Shown one piece after another: positions 52,701 to 62,708 of a stretch of 64,000 nucleotides of DNA. The position numbers and the translations under genes are program-made. This stretch comes from Mycolicibacterium sp. CBMA 226 (GTDB lineage: Bacteria > Actinomycetota > Actinomycetes > Mycobacteriales > Mycobacteriaceae): NCBI RefSeq assembly GCF_009729075.1, contig NZ_VTGY01000012.1, forward strand, positions 248,001-312,000. Direction: 5' to 3'. The first letter of the stretch is position 1; each line of letters begins with the position of its first letter. A model generated the notes under the pieces. The model was not told the origin of the DNA. It saw only the letters and a list, made by a program, of their open reading frames with translations, and did no database searches.

Positions 52701-53669
52701 GTGAAGCAATCGGTCGTGCTGCTCGGCTTCCGCGGGGTGCAGGCCCTCGACGTGGTCGGCCCGTTCGACGTGTTCACCGGCGCCACGCTGCAGCTGGCCG
52801 CGATGGGCCGCGCGGACGAGGGCTATACGCCGGTTCTGGCGGCGGCCGACGGCGGTCCCGTCACCACCTTGACCGGTCTCGAATTCGTCGCGAAGCCGCC
52901 GCCCGACCCGAACGAACCGATCGACACCATCGTGCTGCCCGGCGGCATGGGGGTCGACCAGGCCCGCGCCAACCCCGCCGTCATCGACTGGATTCGCACC
53001 GCCGCACCGCACGCGCGCCGGATCGTCAGCGTCTGCAACGGCGCTTTCCTGGCCGCCGAATCCGGCCTGCTCGACGGCTGCTCGGCCACCACGCACTGGG
53101 CGTCAGCGGACAAGCTCGCCAGCGAATTTCCCTGCATCGCAGTCGATCCCGATCCCATCTTCGTGCGCAGTTCCGAGCAGGTGTGGACGGCGGCCGGCGT
53201 CACCGCCGGCATCGACCTGGCTCTGGCGCTCGTCGAAGACGACTACGGCACCGACGTCGCCCAGAACGTGGCCCGCTGGCTGGTGTTGTACCTGCGTCGG
53301 CCCGGTGGGCAGACGCAGTTCGCGCCGCCGGTGTGGATGCCCCGCGCCAAGCGCGAGCCGATTCGCGACGTCCAGGAGCTCATCGAAGCCGAACCCGCCG
53401 GCGGGCACAGTGTTCCGGAGTTGGCGCGGGCCGCGGCGATGAGCCCGCGGCACTTCACCCGCACGTTCACAGCTGAGGTGGGGGAGTCGCCCGGCGCCTA
53501 CGTCGAGCGGGTTCGCACCGATGCCGCCCGCCGCCAACTCACCGAGACCGACGACACCGTCACCGCCATCGCCGCGCGGTGCGGCTTCGGTAGCGCCGAG
53601 ACGCTGCGTCGCAGTTTCGTTCGGCGCGTTGGGGTTTCGCCAGACCAGTATCGCAAGACGTTCGCGTAG
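52701..53669 (+). CDS. GlxA-type transcriptional regulator (DJ-1/PfpI plus AraC domain)
   Basis: 322 residues. The N-terminal class I amidotransferase-like domain has VVLLGFRGVQALDVVGPFDV and SVCNGAFLAAESGLL with the nucleophile-elbow Cys. The C-terminal AraC helix-turn-helix reads LARAAAMSPRHFTRTFTAEVG and AARCGFGSAETLRRSFVRRVGVSP. GTG 52701 has CACGAT 6 nt upstream; ATG 52674 is an alternative. It is followed after 9 nt by a single-domain DJ-1 protein, its likely target and partner. Confidence 0.87.
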   Translation: MKQSVVLLGFRGVQALDVVGPFDVFTGATLQLAAMGRADEGYTPVLAAADGGPVTTLTGLEFVAKPPPDPNEPIDTIVLPGGMGVDQARANPAVIDWIRTAAPHARRIVSVCNGAFLAAESGLLDGCSATTHWASADKLASEFPCIAVDPDPIFVRSSEQVWTAAGVTAGIDLALALVEDDYGTDVAQNVARWLVLYLRRPGGQTQFAPPVWMPRAKREPIRDVQELIEAEPAGGHSVPELARAAAMSPRHFTRTFTAEVGESPGAYVERVRTDAARRQLTETDDTVTAIAARCGFGSAETLRRSFVRRVGVSPDQYRKTFA

Positions 53670-53678
53670 GGAGAGATC

Positions 53679-54392
53679 ATGCAAGTTGCCATCGTGCTGT
53701 ACCCCGGCTTCACGGCCCTCGACTTCATCGGGCCGTACGAGTCGTTGCGCTGGTTGCCGGACACCGAGGTCCGTTTCGTCTGGCACGAGCCCGGGCCGAT
53801 CGTCGCCGACTCCGGCGTGCTGCTGGTGGGCGCCACGCATTCGTTCGACGAAACCCCGTCGCCTGACATCATCCTGATCCCGGGCGGGTTCAGCACCTTG
53901 GAGCACGCCCGTGACGAGAAGCTGTTGGACTGGCTGCGGCGGGCACACGAGACGACCACGTGGACGGCCTCGGTGTGCTCGGGTTCGGTGATCCTGGGCG
54001 CCTCCGGGCTGCTGAAAGGCAAGCGGGCGACGTCGCACTGGGCGGCCGTGCAGCTGCTGCGCACCTTCGGTGTCGAGCCGGTCACCGACGAGCGGATCGT
54101 GCAGTCGGCAGACCGCATCGTCACGTGCGCGGGCGTCTCGGCCGGTATCGACCTCGGCCTGTGGCTGGCCGCGCAGATCGGCGGCGAAGACAAGGCCAAG
54201 GCCATCCAGCTGTCCATGGAGTACGACCCGCAGCCGCCGTTCGACTCCGGGCACATGTCGAAGGCCTCGGCGGCCACCAAGGCCGGCGCGACGGCCCTGA
54301 TGTCCCGCGAGCTGCTCAAGCCGGCGGCGCTCAAGGCCACCACGGCGCTGTTGTGGGACCAGGCCGTCAAAAAGGTCCGGTCCCGGCGCTGA
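53679..54392 (+). CDS. DJ-1/PfpI family protein (isonitrile hydratase-like)
   Basis: 237 residues. QVAIVLYPGFTALDFIGPYE and TASVCSGSVILGASGLLKGKRATSHW contain the conserved Glu/Asp and the nucleophile Cys in VCSGS. The set with VTCAGVSAGIDLGLWL matches the isonitrile hydratase/ThiJ branch. GGGAGAG precedes ATG 53679. It forms a two-gene operon with the GlxA-type regulator. Substrate not established. Confidence 0.85.
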   Translation: MQVAIVLYPGFTALDFIGPYESLRWLPDTEVRFVWHEPGPIVADSGVLLVGATHSFDETPSPDIILIPGGFSTLEHARDEKLLDWLRRAHETTTWTASVCSGSVILGASGLLKGKRATSHWAAVQLLRTFGVEPVTDERIVQSADRIVTCAGVSAGIDLGLWLAAQIGGEDKAKAIQLSMEYDPQPPFDSGHMSKASAATKAGATALMSRELLKPAALKATTALLWDQAVKKVRSRR

Positions 54393-54398
54393 GCCCAC

Positions 54399-54447
54399 GA
54401 TTTGTGCACGGTTTCCCGCGCCGGCCGCGGAGAATCGTGCACAAATC
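54399..54447. terminator. Long hairpin between the DJ-1 gene and bpoC
   Basis: GATTTGTGCACG (54399-54410) pairs perfectly with CGTGCACAAATC (54436-54447); an inner CCGCG/CGCGG stem closes most of the 25-nt spacer. It follows the DJ-1 stop by 7 nt and lies just before the bpoC promoter. Confidence 0.7.
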
Positions 54448-54457
54448 CCGGGTCCAG

Positions 54458-54463
54458 TAACCT
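54458..54463 (+). promoter_or_regulatory. Candidate -10 box for leaderless bpoC
   Basis: TAACCT fits TANNNT and ends 7 nt before the GTG at 54471. Confidence 0.55.
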
Positions 54464-54470
54464 CGGCCGG

Positions 54471-55256
54471 GTGAATCTGGCCTATGACGAGCGCGGCAAT
54501 GGCGATCCGGTGCTGTTCATCGCGGGACGGGGTGGCGCGGGCCGCACCTGGCACCTGCATCAGGTCCCGGCATTCCAGCGGGCCGGCTACCGCTGCATCA
54601 CCTTCGACAACCGCGGCATCGGTGCCACCGAGAACGCCATCGGCTTCTCTACCGACCAGGCTGTCGCGGACACCGCGTCGTTGATCAACAAGGTCGTCGG
54701 CGCTCCGGTGCGCGTCGTCGGGGTGTCGATGGGGTCGTTCATCGCCCAGGAGCTCATGGTCGCGCGCCCGGAGCTGGTGTCGTCGGCAGTGCTGATGGCC
54801 ACGCGTGGCCGGGAGGATCGCGCCCGTACCTTCTTCCGCGAGGCGGAACGGGCGTTGCTGACGGCGGGTATCGAGCTGCCGCCCGAGGTGGACGCGAAAA
54901 ACCGTCTGCTGGAGAACTTTTCACCCAAGACCCTGAACGACGACCGTGCCGTGCAGGACTGGATCGAGATGTTCACCATGTGGCCGACCAAGCCCACTCC
55001 GGGCCTGCGGGCGCAGCTGGCCGTCGCACCGGAGACCAACCGGCTGCCCGCCTACCGGCAGATCGCGGTGCCCGTGCAGGTGATCGGGTTTGCCGACGAC
55101 GTCGTGCTGCCGCCGCACCTGTCCAAGGAAGTGGCCGACGCCATTCCGCTAGGCCGCTACCTCGAGATCCCCGACGCCGGCCACCTCGGCTTCATCGAGC
55201 GTCCCGACCCGGTGAACGCCGCGATGCTGGAATTCTTCGCTGCCAACCCGGTGTGA
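54471..55256 (+). CDS. bpoC: Alpha/beta hydrolase (BpoC-type)
   Basis: 261 residues. Oxyanion region FIAGRGGAGRTWHLHQVPAF, nucleophile elbow VVGVSMGSFIAQEL (GxSxG), late Asp in VIGFADDVVLPP and His in IPDAGHLGFIERP. It corresponds to Rv0554, named a putative non-haem peroxidase but structurally a hydrolase, and is placed like MenH-type genes in other bacteria, so a role in menaquinone synthesis is possible. GTG 54471 has TAACCT 7 nt upstream. menD follows after 12 nt. Confidence 0.88.
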   Translation: MNLAYDERGNGDPVLFIAGRGGAGRTWHLHQVPAFQRAGYRCITFDNRGIGATENAIGFSTDQAVADTASLINKVVGAPVRVVGVSMGSFIAQELMVARPELVSSAVLMATRGREDRARTFFREAERALLTAGIELPPEVDAKNRLLENFSPKTLNDDRAVQDWIEMFTMWPTKPTPGLRAQLAVAPETNRLPAYRQIAVPVQVIGFADDVVLPPHLSKEVADAIPLGRYLEIPDAGHLGFIERPDPVNAAMLEFFAANPV

Positions 55257-55268
55257 CACGCTGTAGTA

Positions 55269-56915
55269 ATGAACCCATCGACGATTCAGGCGCGGGTCGT
55301 CGTCGACGAACTGATTCGCGGCGGCGTCCGCGATGTGGTGCTGTGCCCCGGTTCGCGTAACGCGCCGCTGGCGTTCGCGCTGGCAGACGCCGATCGCGCC
55401 GGCCGCTTGCGGCTGCATGTCCGCATCGACGAGCGCACCGCCGGCTACCTGGCGATCGGCCTGGCGGTCTCCGCCGGCTCACCCGTGTGCATCGCGATGA
55501 CGTCGGGCACCGCGGTTGCCAACCTCGGTCCGGCGGTGATCGAGGCCAACTACGCCCGCGTGCCGCTGATCGTGCTGAGCGCCAACCGGCCCTATGAACT
55601 GCTGGGCACCGGTGCCAACCAGACCATGGAGCAGCTGGGTTACTTCGGCAATCAGGTGCGGGCCAACATCAGCCTGGGCCTGGCCGAGCCGACCGCGGAT
55701 GTGGCCTCGTGCAACGCCCAGTGGCGGTCGGCGACGTGCCGGGTTCTGGTGGCGGCCAAGGGTTCTCGCTCAGCCAACGCCGGGCCGGTGCAGTTCGACA
55801 TCCCGCTGCGGGAGCCATTGGTGCCGGACCCTGACGACGCGGCAGGCGGCACCCCGTACGCGCCCGAAGGCCGCCCCGACGGCCGGCCGTGGACCTACAC
55901 CCCGCCCGTCACGTTCGACCAGCCCCTCGAGATCGACCTGACGGCCGACACCCTCGTCATCGCCGGCCACGGCGCGGGCCGCCACGAGAACCTCGCGCAC
56001 CTGCCGACCGTCGCCGAGCCGACCGCGCCGCCGGCCGACAACCCGCTGCACCCGCTGGCGTTGTCGCTGGTCCGGCCGCACCAGGTGATCATGCTGGGCC
56101 GGCCCACGCTGCACCGGCCGGTATCGGCGCTGCTCGCCGACCCGTCGGTGCCCGTCTATGCGCTGACCACCGGCCCCCGCTGGCCCGACGTGTCCGGCAA
56201 TTCGCAGGCCACCGGCACGCGGGCCATCACGTCCGGCACGCCGGCCCCCGACTGGCTCCGCCGCTGCGCCGACGCCAACGCCCGTGCCGAGCACGCGGTG
56301 CGCGACCAGCTCGCGGCCTATGAACTCACCACGGGCCTGCACGTCGCGGCCGCCGTCGCCGACGGCCTGCAGCCCGGCGATCAACTGGTGCTCGGCGCTT
56401 CCAACCCGGTGCGTGACGCCGCGCTCGTCGGGCTGAACTCGCACGGCATCTCGGTGCGGTCCAACCGCGGCGTCGCCGGTATCGACGGCACGGTGTCGAC
56501 GGCCATCGGCGCGGCGCTGGCCCACACTTCCGGCCGGACCGTTGCGCTCATCGGCGACCTCACCTTCGTCCACGACAGTTCCGGTCTGTTGATCGGCCCC
56601 ACCGAGCCGACCCCGAAGGCATTGACCATCGTCGTCTCCAATGACAACGGCGGCGGCATCTTCGAATTGCTGGAACAGGGTGATCCCCGGTTCTCCGACG
56701 TATCGTCGCGCATCTTCGGCACGCCGCACGACGTCGACGTCGCCGCCCTGTGCCGGGCGTACCACGTCGAGTGTCGGCAGGTGGAGGCCGCCGGCCTGGC
56801 CGCCGCGCTGCGCGAACCGTTCGAGGGCATGCGCGTGCTGGAGGTCAAGGCCGACCGATCCACCCTGCGGTCGCTGCACGCTTCGATACGGGCGGCGATC
56901 AGGGCCGCTCCGTGA
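55269..56915 (+). CDS. menD: SEPHCHC synthase
   Basis: 548 residues, ThDP enzyme. It adds 2-oxoglutarate-derived succinate semialdehyde to isochorismate. [17 protein letters not shown] and [15 protein letters not shown] (catalytic Glu) at the N-terminus; the ThDP-Mg motif is [16 protein letters not shown] with [22 protein letters not shown] ends 6 nt before the ATG. Its stop overlaps the DUF3592 gene (GTGA). Confidence 0.96.
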   Translation: MNPSTIQARVVVDELIRGGVRDVVLCPGSRNAPLAFALADADRAGRLRLHVRIDERTAGYLAIGLAVSAGSPVCIAMTSGTAVANLGPAVIEANYARVPLIVLSANRPYELLGTGANQTMEQLGYFGNQVRANISLGLAEPTADVASCNAQWRSATCRVLVAAKGSRSANAGPVQFDIPLREPLVPDPDDAAGGTPYAPEGRPDGRPWTYTPPVTFDQPLEIDLTADTLVIAGHGAGRHENLAHLPTVAEPTAPPADNPLHPLALSLVRPHQVIMLGRPTLHRPVSALLADPSVPVYALTTGPRWPDVSGNSQATGTRAITSGTPAPDWLRRCADANARAEHAVRDQLAAYELTTGLHVAAAVADGLQPGDQLVLGASNPVRDAALVGLNSHGISVRSNRGVAGIDGTVSTAIGAALAHTSGRTVALIGDLTFVHDSSGLLIGPTEPTPKALTIVVSNDNGGGIFELLEQGDPRFSDVSSRIFGTPHDVDVAALCRAYHVECRQVEAAGLAAALREPFEGMRVLEVKADRSTLRSLHASIRAAIRAAP

Positions 56916-57415
56916 TCGCAGAACACCTGCGCTGCAGGGTCAACACGTTGTGGGACCGCCTGATCGTGCGGCTGTTCGGCACCGGAGAGGAGACCCGTTC
57001 GCAGCGGGTTTTCCGCCGGATCCGGATCGGCATCGTCATCATGGGTTGCCTGGTGACCCTGCAATCGGTGCTGCTGGTACTCGGCACCTGGCGCAACGAC
57101 CAGCAGATCGAGCACAACATGGGCACCGCGGCCGCCGAGGTGCTCTCGGCCGGTCCACGGCGCTCCACCATCGAGTTCGTGACGCCCGATCGCGTCACCT
57201 ACCGGCCTGAGCTCGGCGTGCTGTACCCGTCCGAGCTGGAGACCGGGATGCGCATCTACGTCGAATACGACCGCAGCAACCCGGATCTGGTGCGGGTGCA
57301 GAACCGCAACGCGTCGCTGTCCGTCATCCCGGCCGGATCGATCGCCGTGGTGGGCTGGTTGGTCGTCGGTGCGCTGCTCGGCATCGTGACCTCGGTGCAG
57401 CGCCGGCTGGATTAG
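56912..57415 (+). CDS. DUF3592 membrane protein
   Basis: 167 residues: helix at about 40-62, an extracytoplasmic segment with the DUF3592-like stretch [15 protein letters not shown] and [19 protein letters not shown] turn (here [15 protein letters not shown]), and a second helix at about 138-158. The GTG overlaps the menD stop, as in M. tuberculosis (Rv0556). Its stop overlaps the convergent DsbA-like gene by 4 nt. Function unknown. Confidence 0.82.
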   Translation: MIAEHLRCRVNTLWDRLIVRLFGTGEETRSQRVFRRIRIGIVIMGCLVTLQSVLLVLGTWRNDQQIEHNMGTAAAEVLSAGPRRSTIEFVTPDRVTYRPELGVLYPSELETGMRIYVEYDRSNPDLVRVQNRNASLSVIPAGSIAVVGWLVVGALLGIVTSVQRRLD

Positions 57416-58098
57416 AGGGTCTGCCCGCCTCCGGTCAGCTTCGCCAGCCACCCGGATTGCTGGATGTCCACCACGGCGTTGGCGGTGAGGTCGTACACCG
57501 TGGGAGTACCCGGGTCGCCCTCGCGGATTTCCTGCAGCCGGGTCTCGTTGGCCTGCGTCATCGCGTCGGTGTCGACGGCGTGTTCACCGGACCGGATGGT
57601 CGCCACGGACGTGGCGCTGACGCCGGAGTCGGCGGCCCAGCTCGCGAGCTGGCCGTCCGACGGCGCCGACCCGCCCGGGCTCTGGTGCCCCCACAGCGTC
57701 ATGACGTACGCCTGCAGTGCCGGGCCCGACGTGCCGTGCGCGGCGGCCAGGAACAACGCGCCCGCGACCTTGGCCGAGTAGCCGTACTGGGTGTCGAGGA
57801 AGGTCACCGGGCGGTAGGTGACCGTCAGCAGGCCGAGGGCGATCAGGCTCTTCATTTCCCGCCCGTCGGTGTCCTGCAGGTGCGCGCAGTGGGTGCATTG
57901 CGGCTCGGTGTATACCTCGATCTGCGCGGGTGCGTCGGGCCGGCCCGCGATGATGCCGAAGCCGTCCGCGGTGATGGAGACGCCCGGCAGATTCGGATCC
58001 TGCAACGCCGAACCGGTGATGGTGCGGCTGCAGCCGGTGAACGCGAGAAGGACGGCCACCGCGCCGGCGAAAACGACGATCAGCCGAGGTAGACGCAT
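57412..58098 (-). CDS. DsbA/thioredoxin-fold lipoprotein
   Basis: 228 residues. The signal ends in LLAFTGCS (lipobox C23). The redox motif is [13 protein letters not shown] (C68-x-x-C71), then a helical insertion and [16 protein letters not shown] with a cis-Pro-type TP. It is likely an envelope thiol oxidase or reductase. M. tuberculosis has no gene between the Rv0556 and Rv0557 equivalents as I recall, so this is an addition to the backbone. It overlaps the DUF3592 stop. Confidence 0.82.
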   Translation of the reverse strand: MRLPRLIVVFAGAVAVLLAFTGCSRTITGSALQDPNLPGVSITADGFGIIAGRPDAPAQIEVYTEPQCTHCAHLQDTDGREMKSLIALGLLTVTYRPVTFLDTQYGYSAKVAGALFLAAAHGTSGPALQAYVMTLWGHQSPGGSAPSDGQLASWAADSGVSATSVATIRSGEHAVDTDAMTQANETRLQEIREGDPGTPTVYDLTANAVVDIQQSGWLAKLTGGGQTL

Positions 58099-58220
58099 GC
58101 GGACACCTTTCTCACCGCGGTGCGGGAAACGATACCGGGGGTACCCGAGTTGTGCCGGTCTTCGCGTCGCGTACCCCTGACGGCAACCTGACGGTCAGGC
58201 TGCGCTGCCAGCCTGCAGGT

Positions 58221-59348
58221 GTGCGAGTTGCGATCGTGGCGGAGTCCTTTCTCCCGAATGTCAACGGCGTCACCAATTCGGTGCTCCGGGTACTGGAGCA
58301 TCTCCACCGGAACGGCCATGAGGCGCTGGTCATCGCGCCGGACACGCCACGGGGCGAAAAGCCCGCCGACGCGGCCTACGGCGACGTCCCGGTGCATCGC
58401 ATCCCGTCCCGGATGTTCCCCAAGGTGACGTCGTTGCCGCTGGGTGTGCCGCGGCCGCGAATGGTGCGGGTACTGCGCGACTTTCAGCCCGACATCGTGC
58501 ACCTGGCCTCGCCCGCGCTCCTGGGCTATGGCGGATTGCATGCCGCGCGCTTCCTGGGTATCCCGACCGTCGCGGTGTTCCAGACCGACATCGCCGGGTT
58601 CGCCCAGAGCTACGGCGTCGGCGTGATGACGAAAACTGCCTGGGCCTGGAACCGCCATCTGCACTCGCGGGCCGACCGAACCCTCGCCCCGTCCAGCGCG
58701 ACCATGGAAGACCTTGTCACCCATCGGATTCCGCGCGTATACAAGTGGGGCCGCGGCGTCGACGTCACGGGCTTCGCGCCGTCGGCGCGCAGTGCCGCGC
58801 TGCGGGCACAGTGGTCGCCCGCCGGCAAGCCGGTGGTCGGCTTCGTCGGCCGGCTGGCGCCCGAGAAGCACGTCGAACGCCTGGCCGCACTGGCCGGCCG
58901 CGACGACCTGCAGATCGTGGTGGTCGGCGACGGCATCGACCAGCCCAAGCTCCAAAAACTGCTGCCCACAGCGGTTTTCACCGGTGCGCTGTACGGCCGG
59001 GAGCTGGCCACGGCCTATGCCAGCATGGACGTGTTCGTGCACCCCGGAGAGCATGAGACGTTCTGTCAGGCGGTGCAGGAGGCCATGGCGTCGGGTCTGC
59101 CGGTCATCGCCCCGGATGCGGGTGGCCCGCGCGACCTGGTGACGCCCATGCACACCGGATTGCTCTTGCCGGTAGTGGATTTCGAGGCATCTCTGCCCGC
59201 CGCGGTCGACCATCTGCTGGCCGAACGCTCCCGCTACTCGCTCGCCGCGCGGCGCAGCGTGCTGGGCCGCACCTGGCCCGCCGTGTGTGACGAGCTGCTC
59301 GGCCACTACGCCGCCGTTCTCGGCGAGCGTCGCGCCCTCGCTGCCTGA
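58221..59348 (+). CDS. mgtA: GDP-mannose-dependent alpha-mannosyltransferase
   Basis: 375 residues, GT4 family, GT-B fold. [20 protein letters not shown] begins the acceptor half; [20 protein letters not shown] and [20 protein letters not shown] (the E-x7-E nucleotide-sugar motif) form the donor half. M. tuberculosis Rv0557 (MgtA, also called PimB in older work) mannosylates glucuronyl diacylglycerol for lipomannan-B. GTG 58221 was chosen from alignment in memory; CAGCCT is 6 nt upstream. The CDS ends just before the 33-bp inverted repeat. Confidence 0.9.
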   Translation: MRVAIVAESFLPNVNGVTNSVLRVLEHLHRNGHEALVIAPDTPRGEKPADAAYGDVPVHRIPSRMFPKVTSLPLGVPRPRMVRVLRDFQPDIVHLASPALLGYGGLHAARFLGIPTVAVFQTDIAGFAQSYGVGVMTKTAWAWNRHLHSRADRTLAPSSATMEDLVTHRIPRVYKWGRGVDVTGFAPSARSAALRAQWSPAGKPVVGFVGRLAPEKHVERLAALAGRDDLQIVVVGDGIDQPKLQKLLPTAVFTGALYGRELATAYASMDVFVHPGEHETFCQAVQEAMASGLPVIAPDAGGPRDLVTPMHTGLLLPVVDFEASLPAAVDHLLAERSRYSLAARRSVLGRTWPAVCDELLGHYAAVLGERRALAA

Positions 59349-59353
59349 TTTTC

Positions 59354-59386
59354 CCGCGAGCGTGCGTGTTTGCACACGACACGCCG
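59354..59386 (+). repeat. Left arm of a perfect 33-bp inverted repeat
   Basis: Begins CCGCGAGCGTGCGTGTTTGC and ends GACACGCCG, 6 nt after the mgtA stop. It is the exact reverse complement of 59450-59482. Confidence 0.92.
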
Positions 59387-59449
59387 TTGTGCGCGTGCAT
59401 TATTGGCACATTCGCGGCCGCCGAGCGCGACGCATTTACACATGCTGAC

Positions 59450-59482
59450 CGGCGTGTCGTGTGCAAACACGCACGCTCGCGG
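59450..59482 (-). repeat. Right arm of the 33-bp inverted repeat
   Basis: Exact inverted copy of 59354-59386, separated from it by 63 bp, and 4 nt from the stop of the convergent gene at 59486. A diverged single copy (29 of 33) is at 94-126. Confidence 0.92.
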
Positions 59483-59485
59483 TCA

Positions 59486-59761
59486 TCAGCTCACGTGGAT
59501 GAGGTCGTACACATGCGAGCGATCGTCTTTGCGGCTCACCCACGCACCCTCGGGCGGCAGGTAGCCGAGCCCCGCGTAGTCGAACGGGCGACTGGACACC
59601 ACATCGGAATCACTGCACACCGCCCACCCGAAGTGCGGTAGGCGCCGGCACCACACGTCCACGTCCACCCGCTTGTACGACGGAAAGCCATGAGCCTCGC
59701 CATCTTCGACGAACTCATAGGTCACCCCGTCGACCCGCCGCACGAATTTGAGTCCTGCCAT
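59486..59761 (-). CDS. Small protein of unknown function following an SDR gene
   Basis: 91 residues, starting MAGLKFVRRVDGVTYEFVED, with aromatic-rich strands (VDVWCRRLPHFGWAVCSD) and ending VYDLIHVS. AGGAGAGGG lies 6 nt before ATG 59761. It follows the SDR by 14 nt and so belongs to its operon. No family recognised. Confidence 0.65.
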   Translation of the reverse strand: MAGLKFVRRVDGVTYEFVEDGEAHGFPSYKRVDVDVWCRRLPHFGWAVCSDSDVVSSRPFDYAGLGYLPPEGAWVSRKDDRSHVYDLIHVS

Positions 59762-59775
59762 CGCGTGCCCTCTCC

Positions 59776-60600
59776 TCAGCCCTGGGCCAGCTCGGACACC
59801 GGCTGCCACTCTTCCCAGGTGCGCAAGCGGTTTTCGTAATCGGTCTTGGCGATCTGCAGCGGCGCGTTGCCGAAAAACACGCGCAGCGGCGGCTTTTCGG
59901 CGTCGACGATCTTCAAGACCGCCGCCGCTGACGCCTCCGGGTTCCCCGGTACCGCATTCCGCTCGCTGCGCCAGCGCGCGACATCTGCCCGCAACCCGTC
60001 GTACGCCTCGAGTTCGGTGGTCCGCTTCGCCGACGCGCCGCCCCAGTCCGTCGAGAACCCGCCGGGCTCGATGAGCGTGACGTGGATCCCGAACCGTTCC
60101 ACCTCAGCGGCCAGCGACTGCGACAAACCCTCCAGCGCCCACTTGGACGCGTGGTACGCGCCGAGTCCTGCGAAGGCACTGATGCCACCGATCGAGGACA
60201 CCTGGATGATGTGCCCGCTGCCCTGCGCCCGCAGGTATGGCAGCGCGGCCTGCGTGATCCACAGCGCGCCGAAGACGTTGGTCTCGATCTGATCCCGCGC
60301 CTCGGCCTCGGACAGCTCCTCGACGAAGCCGAACTGGCCGTAGCCCGCATTGTTGACGACGACGTCCAGCCGGCCGAAGCGCTCGTGCGCGGCCTGCACC
60401 GCGGCGAAGTCCGCGTCCCGGTCGGTGACGTCGAGCGTGATGGGCAGCAGCGCGTCGCCGTACTTGGCCGACAGGTCGTCGAGCGTCGACACGTCCCGTG
60501 CCGTCGCCGCCACCTTGTCGCCGCGCTCCAGCGCTGCGGTCGTCCACTCCCGGCCGAAGCCGCGCGATGTCCCCGTGATGAACCAGACTTTTTCACCCAT
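59776..60600 (-). CDS. Short-chain dehydrogenase/reductase
   Basis: 274 residues. [38 protein letters not shown] and [27 protein letters not shown] provide the cofactor site and catalytic Ser, Tyr, Lys. The TSRGFG pattern and FSTDWGG are typical of the oxidoreductase branch with broad carbonyl substrates. ATG 60600 is divergent from menG with 85 bp between. It heads a two-gene unit. Confidence 0.88.
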   Translation of the reverse strand: MGEKVWFITGTSRGFGREWTTAALERGDKVAATARDVSTLDDLSAKYGDALLPITLDVTDRDADFAAVQAAHERFGRLDVVVNNAGYGQFGFVEELSEAEARDQIETNVFGALWITQAALPYLRAQGSGHIIQVSSIGGISAFAGLGAYHASKWALEGLSQSLAAEVERFGIHVTLIEPGGFSTDWGGASAKRTTELEAYDGLRADVARWRSERNAVPGNPEASAAAVLKIVDAEKPPLRVFFGNAPLQIAKTDYENRLRTWEEWQPVSELAQG

Positions 60601-60672
60601 GCGGCTTACAGCTCTCGCGGTGGCCGATCCATTCCCGCGGCTGCCGCAGACGCGGGGCGCAGGGCCAGCCGG

Positions 60673-60678
60673 TAGCGT
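60673..60678 (+). promoter_or_regulatory. Candidate -10 box for leaderless menG
   Basis: TAGCGT ends 7 nt before the GTG at 60686. Confidence 0.55.
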
Positions 60679-60685
60679 CATATCC

Positions 60686-61372
60686 GTGAGTCGCGCGTCA
60701 TTGCAGAAGGATCCGCACGAGGTTGCGTCGATGTTCGACGGCGTGGCCCGTCGCTACGACATCACCAACACCGTGCTGTCCCTGGGGCAGGATCGGTTCT
60801 GGCGGCGGCAGACGCGGGCGGCGCTGGGCATCGGCCCAGGTGACAAGGTTCTGGACCTGGCCGCCGGCACCGCGGTGTCGACCGTCGAGCTCGCGACGTC
60901 GGGGGCCTGGTGCGTGGCCTGCGATTTCTCTGTCGGCATGCTGGCCGCCGGCGCGGCCCGGGACGTCCCGAAGGTGGCCGGCGATGCCACCAAGCTGCCT
61001 TTCGACGACGAGGTGTTCGACGCGGTGACCATCAGCTTCGGGCTGCGCAACGTCGTCGATTTCAGTGCCGGCCTGCGGGAGATGGCGCGGGTGACCCGGC
61101 CGGGCGGCCGCCTGGTGGTGTGCGAGTTCTCCACCCCGACCAACCGCCTGTTCGCGACGGCGTACAAGGAGTACCTGATGAAGGCGCTCCCGACCATGGC
61201 CACCGCGGTGTCGTCCAACCCTGAAGCGTACGTCTACCTCGCCGAGTCCATCCGGGCCTGGCCGGACCAGGACGACCTGGCCCGCAAGATCGAGGCGGCC
61301 GGCTGGTCGCAGGTGCGCTGGCGCAACCTGACCGGAGGGATTGTCGCGCTGCACGCCGCTGTGAAGCCTTGA
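60686..61372 (+). CDS. menG: Demethylmenaquinone methyltransferase
   Basis: 228 residues. SAM motif I is [17 protein letters not shown]; UbiE signatures [24 protein letters not shown] and [21 protein letters not shown] follow. It performs the last methylation of menaquinone. GTG 60686, TAGCGT 7 nt upstream. Named menG/ubiE, and menH in M. tuberculosis (Rv0558). The stop overlaps the CobW gene start (TTGA). Confidence 0.95.
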   Translation: MSRASLQKDPHEVASMFDGVARRYDITNTVLSLGQDRFWRRQTRAALGIGPGDKVLDLAAGTAVSTVELATSGAWCVACDFSVGMLAAGAARDVPKVAGDATKLPFDDEVFDAVTISFGLRNVVDFSAGLREMARVTRPGGRLVVCEFSTPTNRLFATAYKEYLMKALPTMATAVSSNPEAYVYLAESIRAWPDQDDLARKIEAAGWSQVRWRNLTGGIVALHAAVKP

Positions 61373-62304
61373 GCATTCCCGTCCTGGCCGTCGCCGGCTT
61401 CCTCGGCGCGGGCAAGACCACGCTGCTGAACCATCTGCTGCGTAACGGCCGGGGAGCGCGAATCGGCGTGCTGGTCAACGACTTCGGGTCGGTCAACATC
61501 GACGCGATGCTGGTGGCGGGCCAGGTCGACGCCATGGCGTCACTGTCCAACGGGTGCATCTGCTGCGTCGCCGAGGACGGTGAAGTCGCCGAGATGCTGG
61601 GCAAGCTGGCGGCGGTGCGCCCGGCCCTGGATCTGATCGTGGTGGAGGCCAGCGGTGTCGCCGAGCCGCCCGCGGTGGCGCGCACCATCATGACGGCCGA
61701 CTCGGACGACTTTCATTACGCCGGTCTGATTCTCGTGGTCAACGCGACCGAGCCGGAGTTCGGGCACGGGTTGCCGGTGGCCGACCTCGTGGTGCTCAAC
61801 CGGGCCGGTGACGCCACCGACGTCGACGCCGTGGTGGCCCGGATTCGCGCGCAGAATCCGCGAGTGCCGGTGCAGCCCACCGATTTTGCACGGATCGACC
61901 CGACGTTGCTCATCGACATCCCGGAGCGTGCCCCGCAGGCCCAGCTGTCGTTCGACGAGCTGCTGCACGACGAGCATGACCACGAGCACCCCGTGTATCA
62001 GAGCGTCGAATACACCAGTGAGGCCGTGCTGAACCCCCGCCGGTTGCTGGCGCTGCTGCGGGACCGGCCGGAAGGTCTGTACCGGGCAAAGGGTTTCGTC
62101 GACTTCGGTGCCGGACACCGCTACCTGCTGCAGCTGGTGGGCGGCTCTCTACGGCTCCAGAAGCGCCGCGGCACCGGCACCCAGCTGGTGTGCATCGGAA
62201 CCGGGATGGACACCGACACCGTCCACGCGGCGTTGCACCAGTGCACCACCGAACCGGCCGACGACAACGCGATCCTCGGGGTCCACAAGTACGTGGTGCA
62301 GTAG
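61369..62304 (+). CDS. CobW/COG0523-family GTP-binding metallochaperone
   Basis: 311 residues. Walker A is [17 protein letters not shown]; the metal motif is NGCICCV (C63, C65, C66); residues 200-207 are HDEHDHEH, a His/Asp cluster for metal binding. The C-terminal CobW_C domain runs from about 210 ([14 protein letters not shown]). The usual NKxD guanine motif is replaced by LNRAGDA, so nucleotide specificity may be altered. TTG start, coupled to menG. Such proteins deliver Zn or other metals. Confidence 0.87.
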   Translation: MSIPVLAVAGFLGAGKTTLLNHLLRNGRGARIGVLVNDFGSVNIDAMLVAGQVDAMASLSNGCICCVAEDGEVAEMLGKLAAVRPALDLIVVEASGVAEPPAVARTIMTADSDDFHYAGLILVVNATEPEFGHGLPVADLVVLNRAGDATDVDAVVARIRAQNPRVPVQPTDFARIDPTLLIDIPERAPQAQLSFDELLHDEHDHEHPVYQSVEYTSEAVLNPRRLLALLRDRPEGLYRAKGFVDFGAGHRYLLQLVGGSLRLQKRRGTGTQLVCIGTGMDTDTVHAALHQCTTEPADDNAILGVHKYVVQ

Positions 62305-62348
62305 TCGCCGGATATTCTGACGCCTCACCTGAGTTCGAGGAGTCCCAG

Positions 62349-62630
62349 TTGTTCAAGGTCAATGAGTACTTCGATGGCAAGGTCGCATCGATCGCCTTCG
62401 CACCGGCAGAGGGGCCCGCGACCGTCGGCGTCATGGCCGTCGGCGAATACGAGTTCGGTACCTCCAGCCTCGAGATCATGCACGTGGTCTCCGGTGCCCT
62501 GACCGTCAAACTGCCCGGCAGTGACGAGTGGGAAACCTTCGCCGCCGGAACGCAATTCACCGTGCCGGCCGACAGCAAGTTCGGCGTGCGGGTCGAGGTC
62601 GAAACCGCCTACCTCTGCGAATACCGGTAA
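62349..62630 (+). CDS. ppnP: Pyrimidine/purine nucleoside phosphorylase (PpnP family)
   Basis: 93 residues, cupin fold. [43 protein letters not shown] and [21 protein letters not shown] match E. coli PpnP (DUF1255) over its length. It cleaves nucleosides with phosphate. TTG 62349 is preceded by AGGAG 6 nt upstream. It lies 44 nt after the CobW gene and ends before a 20-bp hairpin. Confidence 0.88.
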   Translation: MFKVNEYFDGKVASIAFAPAEGPATVGVMAVGEYEFGTSSLEIMHVVSGALTVKLPGSDEWETFAAGTQFTVPADSKFGVRVEVETAYLCEYR

Positions 62631-62643
62631 CTTTCCGCCCACG

Positions 62644-62687
62644 GTGAACTTGGTCGCGACTTTTCGCAAAGTCGCGACCAAGTTCAC
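62644..62687. terminator. Perfect 20-bp hairpin after ppnP
   Basis: The arms 62644-62663 and 62668-62687 pair over 20 bp without mismatch around a TCGC tetraloop; the right arm is followed by TTT. It ends the menG-cobW-ppnP unit and separates it from the esterase gene that starts 22 nt later. Confidence 0.8.
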
Positions 62688-62708
62688 TTTGTGCACCAAG
62701 ATGAGGCC

